DNA of 64,000 nucleotides from JAENVT01 sp039931555 (GTDB taxonomy: Bacteria; Actinomycetota; Acidimicrobiia; Acidimicrobiales; Ilumatobacteraceae), in NCBI GenBank assembly GCA_039931555.1, contig JBDTRP010000041.1, positions 8,982 to 72,981 on the forward strand, read 5' to 3'. The position numbers and the translations under genes are program-made. Of this stretch, positions 17,495 to 25,470 are shown piece after piece (position 1 is the stretch's first letter; each line of letters starts with the position of its first letter). The notes under the pieces were generated by a model. That model searched no databases, was not told the DNA's origin, and worked only from the letters and a program-made list of their open reading frames with translations.

Positions 17495-17745
17495 ATGAGT
17501 TCCAAGGGGTTCGCGCGGTCCGCGCGTATGCCGGCATACAACAAACGACTCCGCGCAACCGGCGCCACGATGCAACACATCATCGCCACGCTTGCTCGCG
17601 ATTGCCCGTCGTGGCACGGCGATGTGTGGCTCGTCGACTCGACCCCGGTCGAGTGCGGCCGGTCCCGAGAAACAGTGAAACGTTCCGACATTCGGCCGGC
17701 TACGCCAGCTATGGCTCTTGCGCCGCGCACTCGCGATGGTTCAGA
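17495..17745 (+). pseudogene. remnant of IS982-type transposase, frameshifted
   Basis: The reading frame from 17495 encodes PAYNKRLR, then SWHGDVWLVDSTPVECGRSR and ETVKRSD. These match the DDE core of IS982-family transposases found in actinobacteria. The match continues as AGYASYGSCAAHSRWF, but in another frame from 17695, so a one- or two-base indel lies near 17693-17694. Both ends of the transposase are missing and no terminal inverted repeats were seen. It fills most of the 333-bp gap between 17428 and 17760; the rest of the gap shows nothing. Confidence 0.75.
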
Positions 17746-17760
17746 CACTCCACTCGAGTA

Positions 17761-18510
17761 TCAGGCCGGTACCCGGTCGGTCGAGACGAATCGCAATTCG
17801 GTCAGTCGTACCTTGGCGAGGCGACACAGCATCAGCACCCGGATCACCCACCAACCGGGGTCGATCTCGAACCATCGGTGGGACAGGCGGGCAGAGGTGG
17901 GGGCTGCGTGATGGTTGTTGTGCAGCCCTTCGCCGGCCGTGATCAACGCCAGCCATTGCAGGTTGCCGGCGCGGTTGGGGTACGGGCGCCGACCGAAGTG
18001 GTGGGCGACGCCGTTGACTGCAGCGGAGCCCCCGAGGTACAGGTTGATGTGCACGAACGCGGCTAGCAGCCCGACCACCGGACCGAAGGCGACGACCAGG
18101 ATCCCGATGCCGATCGCCAGCCCGACGAGGGCGTGATCGTAGAACCATCGATCGGCGCGCGTTGGCGGCACGTCTCGCGAATAGCGACTCATCGTCTCGG
18201 TGTTTCGTGCCTCGCGCCGGTAGAGGGCGACGTTGCTGCGTTGCACCTTGAACCAACCGAGCAGCACTGGTGAGTGCGGGTCGCCTTCGACGTCGGTGAA
18301 GGCGTGGTGCTTACGATGCACGGCGACCCACTGCCGGGGGCGGATCCCGGTGGTGATCCAGACGAGGAGCCGAAACGCCTCGGTGACCGGGCGTTTGAAG
18401 GTGACCGCCTTGTGGGCCAGCCCACGATGCAAGAACACCGTCGAGGCCACGAACGCGACGCACGATACGCCGAAACCAACGAGCACACTCAGCGCGACCA
18501 CCCGCAGCAT
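17761..18510 (-). CDS. membrane acyl-CoA/fatty-acid desaturase
   Basis: A 249-aa integral-membrane desaturase. The three histidine boxes that hold the di-iron site are present: HRGLAH (28-33), HRKHH (65-69) and HNNHH (197-201). Hydrophobic segments sit near 5-25, 43-58 and 125-155. This is the short bacterial delta-9-type form without a cytochrome b5 domain. It would introduce a double bond in acyl chains and so adjust membrane fluidity. It is divergent from a TetR regulator and both promoters flank a palindrome. Confidence 0.92.
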   Translation of the reverse strand: MLRVVALSVLVGFGVSCVAFVASTVFLHRGLAHKAVTFKRPVTEAFRLLVWITTGIRPRQWVAVHRKHHAFTDVEGDPHSPVLLGWFKVQRSNVALYRREARNTETMSRYSRDVPPTRADRWFYDHALVGLAIGIGILVVAFGPVVGLLAAFVHINLYLGGSAAVNGVAHHFGRRPYPNRAGNLQWLALITAGEGLHNNHHAAPTSARLSHRWFEIDPGWWVIRVLMLCRLAKVRLTELRFVSTDRVPA

Positions 18511-18516
18511 CGCCTC

Positions 18517-18522
18517 AGTCTA
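18517..18522 (-). promoter_or_regulatory. -10 element of leaderless-type promoter (desaturase)
   Basis: On the minus strand TAGACT ends 6 nt before the desaturase ATG (18510). Confidence 0.5.
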
Positions 18523-18527
18523 GCAGA

Positions 18528-18547
18528 CCTACCTACTGGTCGGTAGG
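18528..18547. promoter_or_regulatory. probable TetR operator between desaturase and TetR genes
   Basis: The core CTACTGGTCGGTAG (18533-18546) is an imperfect palindrome, and the wider CCTACC ... GGTAGG arms (18528-18533 and 18542-18547) are perfect. The pattern resembles known actinobacterial TetR operators with ACC-GGT centres. It overlaps the -35 region of the TetR promoter and lies just upstream of the desaturase -10, so bound TetR could repress both. Confidence 0.6.
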
Positions 18548-18564
18548 CCGTGTTCGATCAGGAC

Positions 18565-18570
18565 TAGACT
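18565..18570 (+). promoter_or_regulatory. -10 element of leaderless-type promoter (tetR gene)
   Basis: TAGACT ends 8 nt before the ATG at 18579. It is the same hexamer as in the opposing desaturase promoter. Confidence 0.5.
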
Positions 18571-18578
18571 GCGGTTCC

Positions 18579-19193
18579 ATGGTCGTACATGCGGGCGAAC
18601 ACCTGTCGACCCGTGACCTGATCATCAACGAAGCTCTGCACTGCTTCTCCGAATCCGGCTACGACGGGACATCGCTCAACGACATCGCCGCTGGAGTCGG
18701 GATCCGCCGCCCGAGCCTGCTGCATCACTTCCCCTCGAAAGAGGCCTTGTACCACGAGGTGTTCGAACGATTGCTCAGCGACTGGTTCGAGCGCCTGACA
18801 GGGGCGATCGCCAGTTCGGAGCGTGGTTGGACGAAGGTGCAACTGGTGATCGGCGCCGGCTTCGACTTCTTCGCGGACAACCACGAATACGTTCGTCTGA
18901 TGCGTCGCGAAGCCCTCGACGGAGGTGCACACCTCGGTATTGATCTGGCTGCAGTGCTGCGGCCGTTGTGGGACCGCAGCGTCGACTACTTTCGCGAGCA
19001 GATGGAGGCCGGTGTCTTTCGACAGCACGACCCTGAGCAGCTGCTGCTGACCGGCTACGGAGCGATCCTCAGCTACTTCTCCGACTCGCCGTTCCTGGGT
19101 GGTCTGCTCGACGAGGATCCCTTGGCGGCTGATGCGTTGTTGCGTCGTCGCGACCACATCACCGCCTTCTTCCGCACGGCTCTGGTGCCGTAG
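18579..19193 (+). CDS. TetR/AcrR family transcriptional regulator
   Basis: A 204-aa regulator with an N-terminal helix-turn-helix (about residues 10-56: LIINEALHCFSESGYDGTSLNDIAAGVGI, then LLHHFPSKEALY) and a helical ligand-binding domain. Next to a desaturase, the likely ligand is an acyl-CoA or fatty acid, as for DesT-like regulators; that is inference. It probably controls itself and the desaturase through the palindrome at 18528-18547. Confidence 0.9.
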   Translation: MVVHAGEHLSTRDLIINEALHCFSESGYDGTSLNDIAAGVGIRRPSLLHHFPSKEALYHEVFERLLSDWFERLTGAIASSERGWTKVQLVIGAGFDFFADNHEYVRLMRREALDGGAHLGIDLAAVLRPLWDRSVDYFREQMEAGVFRQHDPEQLLLTGYGAILSYFSDSPFLGGLLDEDPLAADALLRRRDHITAFFRTALVP

Positions 19194-19233
19194 CACCCCG
19201 ACGAGAAGCCACCGACGAGACACGGCCCTCGCC

Positions 19234-19239
19234 TAGCGT
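19234..19239 (+). promoter_or_regulatory. -10 element of leaderless-type promoter (acyl-CoA synthetase)
   Basis: TAGCGT ends 7 nt before GTG at 19247. This favours 19247 as start over the GTG at 19238, which lies inside the hexamer. Confidence 0.5.
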
Positions 19240-19246
19240 GACGCGG

Positions 19247-21406
19247 GTGAGCGGACCACACACCCTGTCGGAAGCAGCATCGAAGGTGTTGCTGCGCAGG
19301 CACGGCGTGCCCATGGCGGACGAGCGTGAGGCGTCGACACCGAAGGAGGCGGCCGAGGCGGCCGATGTACTCGGCTATCCGGTGGTGGTGAAGCTGTGTG
19401 GCGCAGCAATCGCACACAAGACCGAGCGCGGATTGGTACGGCTGAGGCTCGCCGACAGCGATGCAGTGGAGACCGCGGCGACCGATCTCCTGGCCAAGGC
19501 GACGCCCGCTGATGGGGAGGTGTCGCTGTTGATCGCCCCGATGATCTCGGGCAATCGCGAGTTGATCGCCGGGGTGGTACGCGACCCGCAGTTCGGCGCC
19601 AACGTCATGCTCGGGGTCGGCGGCATCGTCGCCGAAGCGCTCGCCGACGTGCAGTTCCGGCCGGCGCCGATCACCGACGTCGACGCAGCCGAGATGATCG
19701 ATGGACTGTCGACCCAGAAGCTGCTCGGAGCGTTTCGTGGCGAGCCTGCAGTCGATCGTGGGCAACTGCAGGCGGTGCTGCTCGGACTGTCGGCATTGAT
19801 CACCTCGCGACCCGACATCAACAGTGTCGACGTCAACCCGCTGATCGTCACCGCCGACGGGTCGCCGGTCGCCGTCGATGCGCTCGTGGAGCTCCGGGAG
19901 CAGGAAGCGGTGAGCCGCACCCGACGCGCCCGGCCGACCGATGCTCAGTTCCGTGCGTTGTTCGATCCGAAGGGCGTGCTGGTCGCCGGGGCCAGCACGC
20001 ACCCGGGCAAGTTCGGATTCGTCAGCCTGCACAACATCTTGGCCAGCGGGTACCGGGGCGCGGTGTTCGGTACGAACCTCGAAGCCGAGGAGGTGCTTGG
20101 CATCCGCACGGTCGCCGATGTCGCCGACCTGCCCGACGATGCCATCGACCTGGTGTTCGTGTGCACCCCCGCGTCGGCCAACGAACGCGTGCTGCGCGCG
20201 TGCGCAGCCAAGGGCGTGAAGGCTGCGTTCCTGACCAGTGCCGGATACGGCGAAGCCGGCCCGGCCGGCCGCGCTGCGGAGGCCGAACTGGTCGCGCTGG
20301 CCGACGAGTTGGGCATCTTGCTGGCGGGACCCAACGGGCAGGGCCTGGTCAGCACGCCGGCCAACCTGTGCGCCCAAATCGTCGCGCCGTATCCGCCCCG
20401 TGGCCGGATTGCCGTTGCCAGCCAGAGCGGCAACCTCGTGAGCAGCTTCTTGAACTACGCCAGGTTCACCGGCGTCGGAATCAGCCGCGCCGTGTCGGCC
20501 GGCAATGCCGCGGCGGTCAGCCCGGCCGAATACCTTGATTGGTTCGCGGATGATCCGGAGACCGCAGTGTCGCTCGCGTACGTCGAAGGCATCAACGACG
20601 GTCGCGCGCTGCTCGACACATTCGCGTCCGTCGCACGTCGCAAGCCGCTCGTGGTGGTGAAGGGCGGCGCTACCGAGAGCGGCGCTCTGGCAGCTGCTAG
20701 CCACACGGGAGCGTTGGCAGCGGACGACAAGGTGTTCGACGGCGTGTGTCGTCAGGCCGGTGTCACGCGCGCCGCCAACGTGGAGGAAGCCTTCGATGCT
20801 GCTGCCACTTTTGCCACGCAGCCGTTGCCGAAAGGCCCGAACGTTGTGGTGCTGACGACCGCCGGCGGCTGGGGGGTCGTGACCTCCGATGCGATAGCCC
20901 GATCCGAGGGCCTGACGCTGATGGCCCTCCCGCCCGATCTCCTTGCCGACATCGACACCAAGTTGCCGGCGCGGTGGAGTCGCAACAACCCGGTCGACTG
21001 CGCCGGCGGCGAGACGCGTGACACGATTCCTGAAGTGATGGAGATGATCGCGGCTCATCCCGATGTCCACGCAATCGTGTATCTCGGCTTGGGGATCCAG
21101 AGCAACGAGGCCCGCCTGATGCGCGAGGGTGAGTTCCACCCCGCACACGGTCTTGATCGCATCGTCTCGTATCACGAGCGTCAGGATCAACGCTTCGCCG
21201 AAGCGGCCGACGATCTGTCGCGTCGCTACGACAAGCCGATCCTCACGGCCACCGAGCTGGGCGTTGCCGATCCCGACAACTCCGGTCCGGCGGCCGTCCG
21301 GGCGACGGGTCGGTTGTGTTACGCGACCGGAAACCGCGCCGCGACTGCCCTACAACACCTTTTCCAGTACGCCGAGTTCCGCAAACGTCGAGGTCTCGAT
21401 CGATGA
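19247..21406 (+). CDS. ADP-forming acyl-CoA synthetase (NDP-forming, fused subunits)
   Basis: A 719-aa fusion of the two subunits of acetate-CoA ligase (ADP-forming) type enzymes. The order is an ATP-grasp domain (about 1-220, with VVVKLCGAAIAHKTERGLV), a CoA-binding Rossmann domain (about 235-370, VLVAGASTHPGKFGF) and succinyl-CoA-ligase-like domains with the conserved catalytic histidine in AASHTGALA. The enzyme interconverts acyl-CoA plus ADP and acid plus ATP; the acyl group is unknown. This permuted order also occurs in bacterial propionyl/acetyl-CoA synthetases and in acyltransferase-related Pat proteins, but no GNAT domain is present here. The stop overlaps the next gene as ATGA. Confidence 0.85.
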   Translation: MSGPHTLSEAASKVLLRRHGVPMADEREASTPKEAAEAADVLGYPVVVKLCGAAIAHKTERGLVRLRLADSDAVETAATDLLAKATPADGEVSLLIAPMISGNRELIAGVVRDPQFGANVMLGVGGIVAEALADVQFRPAPITDVDAAEMIDGLSTQKLLGAFRGEPAVDRGQLQAVLLGLSALITSRPDINSVDVNPLIVTADGSPVAVDALVELREQEAVSRTRRARPTDAQFRALFDPKGVLVAGASTHPGKFGFVSLHNILASGYRGAVFGTNLEAEEVLGIRTVADVADLPDDAIDLVFVCTPASANERVLRACAAKGVKAAFLTSAGYGEAGPAGRAAEAELVALADELGILLAGPNGQGLVSTPANLCAQIVAPYPPRGRIAVASQSGNLVSSFLNYARFTGVGISRAVSAGNAAAVSPAEYLDWFADDPETAVSLAYVEGINDGRALLDTFASVARRKPLVVVKGGATESGALAAASHTGALAADDKVFDGVCRQAGVTRAANVEEAFDAAATFATQPLPKGPNVVVLTTAGGWGVVTSDAIARSEGLTLMALPPDLLADIDTKLPARWSRNNPVDCAGGETRDTIPEVMEMIAAHPDVHAIVYLGLGIQSNEARLMREGEFHPAHGLDRIVSYHERQDQRFAEAADDLSRRYDKPILTATELGVADPDNSGPAAVRATGRLCYATGNRAATALQHLFQYAEFRKRRGLDR

Positions 21407-22839
21407 CCAGGCGACGACGCATCAACCCGATCGCCGTTCTGGTCGTCCTGGCGGCCATTCCGGCCGTGGGGCTGGGGGCGCTGTGGCGCTTCGCCGATGC
21501 TCGTCGCCCACCCGCCGCGGCGCAACCTGTGGCGCCCGACCCCGTCACACTGCCGGCCGCGATGAGCACACCGCTGCTATCGGTTCGGCGCGCGCCCGGG
21601 GTGCTGTCGCGTCAGGTCAACCTCAGCGCGCTGCAAGCAGCGTTACAACCGCTGCTCGATTCGGTCGATGACAGCCGTTGCTTTGCGTTGGCGATCGATG
21701 GCCAGCAGGTGGCGGCGAAGAACGACACGCTGCCGCTGTCGCCTGCGAGCAACCTGAAGATCCTCACGGCGGCCGTGGCTCTCGACGTGCTCGGACCCGG
21801 GTTCACCTACTCGACCAAAGTGGTTGGTGCCCTCGGCGCCGATGGTGTGGTCGAGGGCGACCTGTTCCTGATCGGTGGCGGTGATCCCGTGTTGGCCAGC
21901 GAGTGGTGGAACGGGAACAACCCGAAGTGGCCGCCATTCAACGAGACGTCGTTCGAGGCCCTGGCGGACACGATCCAACAAGCGGGAGTCACCAAGATCA
22001 CCGGGCAGGTGGTTGGCGATGGATCGCGGTACGACGACGAGTTCTTCGCCCCGACGTGGGCCCAGCCGGACCACGTGACGCAAGCCGGCCCGATCGACGC
22101 CTTGCTGGCCAACGACTCGTGGCAGACCCCGCAAGTAGCCGCCAAGGATCCGGCACTCGGTGCAGCGACCGTGCTGCGCTCGATGCTGAAAGATCGCGGC
22201 ATCACCGTTGGCGAGGCGTCGACCGGCGTTGCCACCGGCGGAGCGACGATCGCCGAGGTGAAGTCGCAGCCGTTGCCTGCGATCTTGGCCGAGATGCTGA
22301 CAACCAGCGACAACAACACCGCGGAGATGGTGTTGAAAGAGATCGGCTTCCACAGCACGGGCCAGGGCACTCGAGCCGCCGGACTGCAAGTCGTGATGGA
22401 TCGATTGACGTCGTGGGGCGTGCCCACCGCTGGTGACTTGCTGGTCGACGGATCGGGGTTGTCCGACGCCAATCGACTGACGTGCGCGACGATCCTGGCG
22501 GTGCTCGAGCACGGCTCGGCGACCGACGCGGTCGGCCAGGGCATGCCGGTCGCTGGAGCACCGGGGGGCACGCTGTACGACGTGTTCACCGGGACCCCGT
22601 TGGCGGGAAGATTGCATGGCAAGACGGGTTCGCTGAATCCGAACTGCAACCCTGGGCAACTCGGCGCCAAGTCGCTCGGTGGCTATGTGCCGCAGGTCGG
22701 AGGCGGAGCGATCGAATTCGTCCTGTTGCAGAACGGCGAGTGCATCGCCAAGAGCTACAAGGCGCTGTGGGATCAGCTGGGTCAAGCCCTGGCGCCGTAC
22801 CCGACCGGCCCGAGCACAGAGACGCTCGCGCCGCGGTGA
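21403..22839 (+). CDS. dacB: D-alanyl-D-alanine carboxypeptidase/endopeptidase (PBP4, S13)
   Basis: A 478-aa exported penicillin-binding protein. A signal anchor (about residues 7-27) follows a basic RRRR start. Active-site motifs are SNLK (within LSPASNLKILTAA), SDN (TTSDNNTAEM) and KTG (LHGKTGSL), in the correct order, with the large insert domain typical of family S13 between the first two. It trims or cleaves peptidoglycan cross-links outside the membrane. The ATG at 21403 overlaps the upstream stop. Confidence 0.92.
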   Translation: MTRRRRINPIAVLVVLAAIPAVGLGALWRFADARRPPAAAQPVAPDPVTLPAAMSTPLLSVRRAPGVLSRQVNLSALQAALQPLLDSVDDSRCFALAIDGQQVAAKNDTLPLSPASNLKILTAAVALDVLGPGFTYSTKVVGALGADGVVEGDLFLIGGGDPVLASEWWNGNNPKWPPFNETSFEALADTIQQAGVTKITGQVVGDGSRYDDEFFAPTWAQPDHVTQAGPIDALLANDSWQTPQVAAKDPALGAATVLRSMLKDRGITVGEASTGVATGGATIAEVKSQPLPAILAEMLTTSDNNTAEMVLKEIGFHSTGQGTRAAGLQVVMDRLTSWGVPTAGDLLVDGSGLSDANRLTCATILAVLEHGSATDAVGQGMPVAGAPGGTLYDVFTGTPLAGRLHGKTGSLNPNCNPGQLGAKSLGGYVPQVGGGAIEFVLLQNGECIAKSYKALWDQLGQALAPYPTGPSTETLAPR

Positions 22840-22846
22840 CGACCTG

Positions 22847-23458
22847 ATGGCGATCATGCCGATGTTCCCGCTGGGCACCGTGCTGCTGCCCGGAGTGGTC
22901 TTGCCTCTCCACGTCTTCGAGCCCCGGTACCAACAACTCGTCCGGGACTGCCTTGAATCGACCGAGCACGAGTTCGGCGTCGTGCTGATCGATCGTGGCA
23001 GCGAAGTCGGCGGTGGCGACTCACGAATGAACGTCGGCGTCGTCGCCAGCATGTTGCAGGTTGGCACGATGGATGCGGGACGGTTCGCGGTGGTGGCGGT
23101 TGGGACTCGTCGTATCCGAGTGACGCGCTGGCTCGACGACGACCCGTACCCGCGCGCCGACGTCGAGGATTGGCCGGATCCCGATGCCGACGTGCCCGAC
23201 GCTCGCATCGCGGCCACCGCCTCTCGTGCCCGGCGGTGTGCCGGTCTGGCGGTGGAGATGGGAGATCAGACCAATGTTCCCGAGGGCGAATTGACGGGTG
23301 ATCCGTCGATCGACAGCTTCGTCCTGACGGCAATCAGCCCGTTCGGGCCCGCCGATCAGTACGCCTCATTGGCCGCCCCGGATCCTCTGGCCCGATTCGA
23401 CCTCATCGATCGTCTGCTCGACGACGTCGAGGCCGGCCTGCAGTTCCGCCTGGGCTGA
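22847..23458 (+). CDS. Lon N-terminal (substrate-binding) domain protein
   Basis: A 203-aa stand-alone PUA-like Lon substrate-binding domain. MFPLGTVLLPGVVLPLHVFEPRYQQLVRD is the family start, and the C-terminal helical half is complete. No AAA or protease domain is present. Such proteins are common in actinobacteria; their role is not established. It starts 7 nt after dacB, so the two are probably cotranscribed. Confidence 0.85.
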   Translation: MAIMPMFPLGTVLLPGVVLPLHVFEPRYQQLVRDCLESTEHEFGVVLIDRGSEVGGGDSRMNVGVVASMLQVGTMDAGRFAVVAVGTRRIRVTRWLDDDPYPRADVEDWPDPDADVPDARIAATASRARRCAGLAVEMGDQTNVPEGELTGDPSIDSFVLTAISPFGPADQYASLAAPDPLARFDLIDRLLDDVEAGLQFRLG

Positions 23459-23493
23459 TCAGTCGCGGTTCTGCACCTCGGCGTGCTACACAT

Positions 23494-23844
23494 ATGGCCG
23501 TGCCCGACAAGGACAAATCCGCCTCGAAAGGCGACGCAGGCCAGATCGGTCAGGTCATCGACCTCGTCAAGGACTACGCCCGTCAAGAGACACTCGGACC
23601 CATCAAGGGTGCCGGGAGATGGCTGGCAGCGGGGGCCGCGGGCGCCGTCCTGTTGGGCACCGGATGCGTGTTCTTGGTGCTCGGCGTGTTGCGCATGGTG
23701 CAGAACGAGTTCGGCCGATCGTTTCGGGGGAGCTGGGTCACCATGCTGCCCTACCTGTTCGCGTTTGTCGCCAGCATGTCCGTGATCGGCGTGGCCGCGT
23801 GGCGGATCTCGAAGAAGAAGACCTTGCAGAAAGAGAGGCGATGA
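23494..23844 (+). CDS. small membrane protein, actinobacterial Holin-X-like
   Basis: A 116-aa protein with an amphipathic N-terminal region (QVIDLVKDYARQETLGPIKGAGRW) and two transmembrane helices (about 47-65 and 83-103), as in the Holin-X (phage_holin_3-like) family. It is not evidence of a phage here. ATG at 23494 has no ribosome-binding site; GTG at 23500 is an alternative start. It begins a chain of overlapping small genes. Confidence 0.75.
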   Translation: MAVPDKDKSASKGDAGQIGQVIDLVKDYARQETLGPIKGAGRWLAAGAAGAVLLGTGCVFLVLGVLRMVQNEFGRSFRGSWVTMLPYLFAFVASMSVIGVAAWRISKKKTLQKERR

Positions 23845-24050
23845 TGGCGCAGCAACGCATCACCCGCGACGACCTCGAGTCGCGATTTCGGCAACTTCAG
23901 GACAACGTCCAAGGTCGAGTCGACGACAAGAAGCGCACGCTGGCAACCGTCGGTGTCGTGGGAGGGGTCGTGCTGCTGCTGGTCTTCTTCATGCTCGGCA
24001 GTCGCCGCGGCAAGAAGAAGACCACGCTGGTCGAGATCCGCCGGGTCTGA
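23841..24050 (+). CDS. small single-pass membrane protein
   Basis: A 69-aa protein with a charged N-terminal half (RITRDDLESRFRQLQDNVQ), one transmembrane helix (about 36-53) and a basic tail (RRGKKK). The start overlaps the Holin-X-like gene as ATGA; ATG at 23844 is also possible. It probably acts with that neighbour at the membrane. Function unknown. Confidence 0.7.
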   Translation: MMAQQRITRDDLESRFRQLQDNVQGRVDDKKRTLATVGVVGGVVLLLVFFMLGSRRGKKKTTLVEIRRV

Positions 24051-24053
24051 CAC

Positions 24054-24308
24054 ATGGCTCGTCCCCGACTCGTGTCGCCGACAATTGCACTCCGTCGCAA
24101 CGCGATCTACAAGGGTCTGCTCGGCGGCCAGCGCGGCTGGCTGGCGATCGGCGCTGTCGTGTGGGCGCCGCGGTTGTTGAAGAAGGCCCTCGGGCGTACC
24201 GAGCAGGTCGTCGCCACCGAACGACTCGAGCCGGGCCAGGCACTACGAATCGAAGCGATCAAGCGACCGACACGTGCCGAGGATCGCGCTCGTCGCCGCG
24301 CTCGATGA
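24054..24308 (+). CDS. small basic hypothetical protein
   Basis: An 84-aa strongly basic protein with one hydrophobic segment (WLAIGAVVWAPRLL, about 29-42). It belongs to the small-gene chain and overlaps the ubiquitin-like gene downstream by 4 nt (ATGA). No family recognised. Confidence 0.65.
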   Translation: MARPRLVSPTIALRRNAIYKGLLGGQRGWLAIGAVVWAPRLLKKALGRTEQVVATERLEPGQALRIEAIKRPTRAEDRARRRAR

Positions 24309-24502
24309 AGGTCCTGCTGCGCAACCCGCGCCGTGAGATCGAGGTGGTGGGCGTCCACCGGGTCCATGCCCTTCTGGCCAAGCTCGACCTGAATCGCGAG
24401 TCGCACTTGGTGATTCGCAACGGCACGCTTGTTCCCGGCGACGCCGAGTTGCTCGACGACGACGTCGTCGAGGTCCGCCCGGTGATCTCCGGGGGTGCGT
24501 GA
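24305..24502 (+). CDS. MoaD/ThiS-type ubiquitin-like sulfur carrier (TtuB-like)
   Basis: A 65-aa beta-grasp protein. The compact size, LLRNPRREIEVVGV start, NGTLVPGD turn and C-terminal VVEVRPVISGGA match ThiS/MoaD/TtuB proteins. These carry sulfur as a C-terminal Gly-Gly thiocarboxylate. Here one alanine follows Gly-Gly, so the tail would need trimming or the carrier works differently. Its stop overlaps the next gene, a TtuA-like tRNA thiolase, which strongly suggests it is the sulfur donor for that enzyme. Confidence 0.82.
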   Translation: MKVLLRNPRREIEVVGVHRVHALLAKLDLNRESHLVIRNGTLVPGDAELLDDDVVEVRPVISGGA

Positions 24503-25470
24503 TGGTGGCCGTCGGCTCGAAGTGCCGTACCTGTCGAGGTCCGGCGATCATCGATCTGCCGCGGCACAACGCCAACTTCTGCGCGGAGCACTTCCTGGAA
24601 CTGTGCCGTCGCCAGGTCACCAAGGCCATTGAACACTTCGACATGATGACTCGCGACGACAAGGTGCTGGTCGCCGTCTCGGGAGGAAAGGACAGCCTCG
24701 CGGTGTGGGATCTGCTGGTCGAACTCGGCTACGACGCCGACGGCCTCTACGTGGGGCTGGGCATCGGCGACTACAGCGAAACGTCTGCAGAGTACGCTCG
24801 CGCGTTCGCGGCTGATCGCAACCTGAACCTGATCGAGGTCAAGCTGCGCGACGAGTACGGGTACGACGTGCCGACCGCGGCAAAGGCGACACGCCGTGTC
24901 CCGTGTTCCGCGTGTGGCATGAGCAAGCGACATGTGTTCGACAAGGCCGCGCTCGATGGCGACTACACGGTGCTGGTCACCGGCCACAACCTCGACGACG
25001 AAGCGGCGGTACTGTTCGGGAACACGCTGCATTGGGACGTCGAGTACTTGGCTCGTCAGCTGCCGGTGCTCGAAGCCCGCCCCGGCTTTCCCAAGAAGGT
25101 CAAGCCATTGGTCCGGCTCACCGAACGCGAGACCGCGGCGTGGTGCATCGTGCGTGGGATCGACTACCTCGTCGATGAATGCCCGATGGCTGCGGGCAAC
25201 AAGCACTTGGCCTACAAGGCGGCGCTGAACACGATCGAGGAGACGTCGCCCGGTACGAAGGCGGGGTTCTACTTCAACTTCATCGACAACATGGCCCCGT
25301 TGCTGGCCGGCCGTGCCATGGCCGATGGTCAGGCCCTCGGATCGTGCTCGAACTGTGGCGCGCCGACGACCGGTACCGTGTGCGCCTTCTGCCGTCTGGT
25401 GGAGACGGCTTCTGCCCACGCCCCCGTGCCGGTCGAACTGGTCATGAAGAAGGGGAGAGGCCCACGATGA
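24502..25470 (+). CDS. TtuA-like tRNA 2-thiouridine synthetase (PP-loop ATPase)
   Basis: A 322-aa N-type ATP pyrophosphatase of the TtuA/TtcA/Ncs6 group. An N-terminal zinc motif uses C8, C11, C27 and H30. The PP-loop is SGGKDS (60-65). Three cysteines fit the catalytic 4Fe-4S site (C135, C138, C227). A C-terminal zinc motif uses C282, C285, C294 and C297. Two zinc fingers plus the CxxC...C cluster are diagnostic of TtuA, which 2-thiolates T54 in the tRNA T-loop. It lies between a TtuB-like carrier and TrmI, which methylates A58 in the same loop. GTG at 24499 is an alternative start. Confidence 0.88.
   Translation: MVAVGSKCRTCRGPAIIDLPRHNANFCAEHFLELCRRQVTKAIEHFDMMTRDDKVLVAVSGGKDSLAVWDLLVELGYDADGLYVGLGIGDYSETSAEYARAFAADRNLNLIEVKLRDEYGYDVPTAAKATRRVPCSACGMSKRHVFDKAALDGDYTVLVTGHNLDDEAAVLFGNTLHWDVEYLARQLPVLEARPGFPKKVKPLVRLTERETAAWCIVRGIDYLVDECPMAAGNKHLAYKAALNTIEETSPGTKAGFYFNFIDNMAPLLAGRAMADGQALGSCSNCGAPTTGTVCAFCRLVETASAHAPVPVELVMKKGRGPR

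Noticed and set aside
19073..21190. 705-codon open frame on the minus strand opposite the acyl-CoA synthetase
   Set aside because: Composition is that of an antisense shadow, and the plus-strand gene has full family motifs and a promoter.
23494..23844. Holin-like protein as a sign of a prophage
   Set aside because: Holin-X-like proteins are ordinary chromosomal proteins in actinobacteria, and no other phage gene is present.
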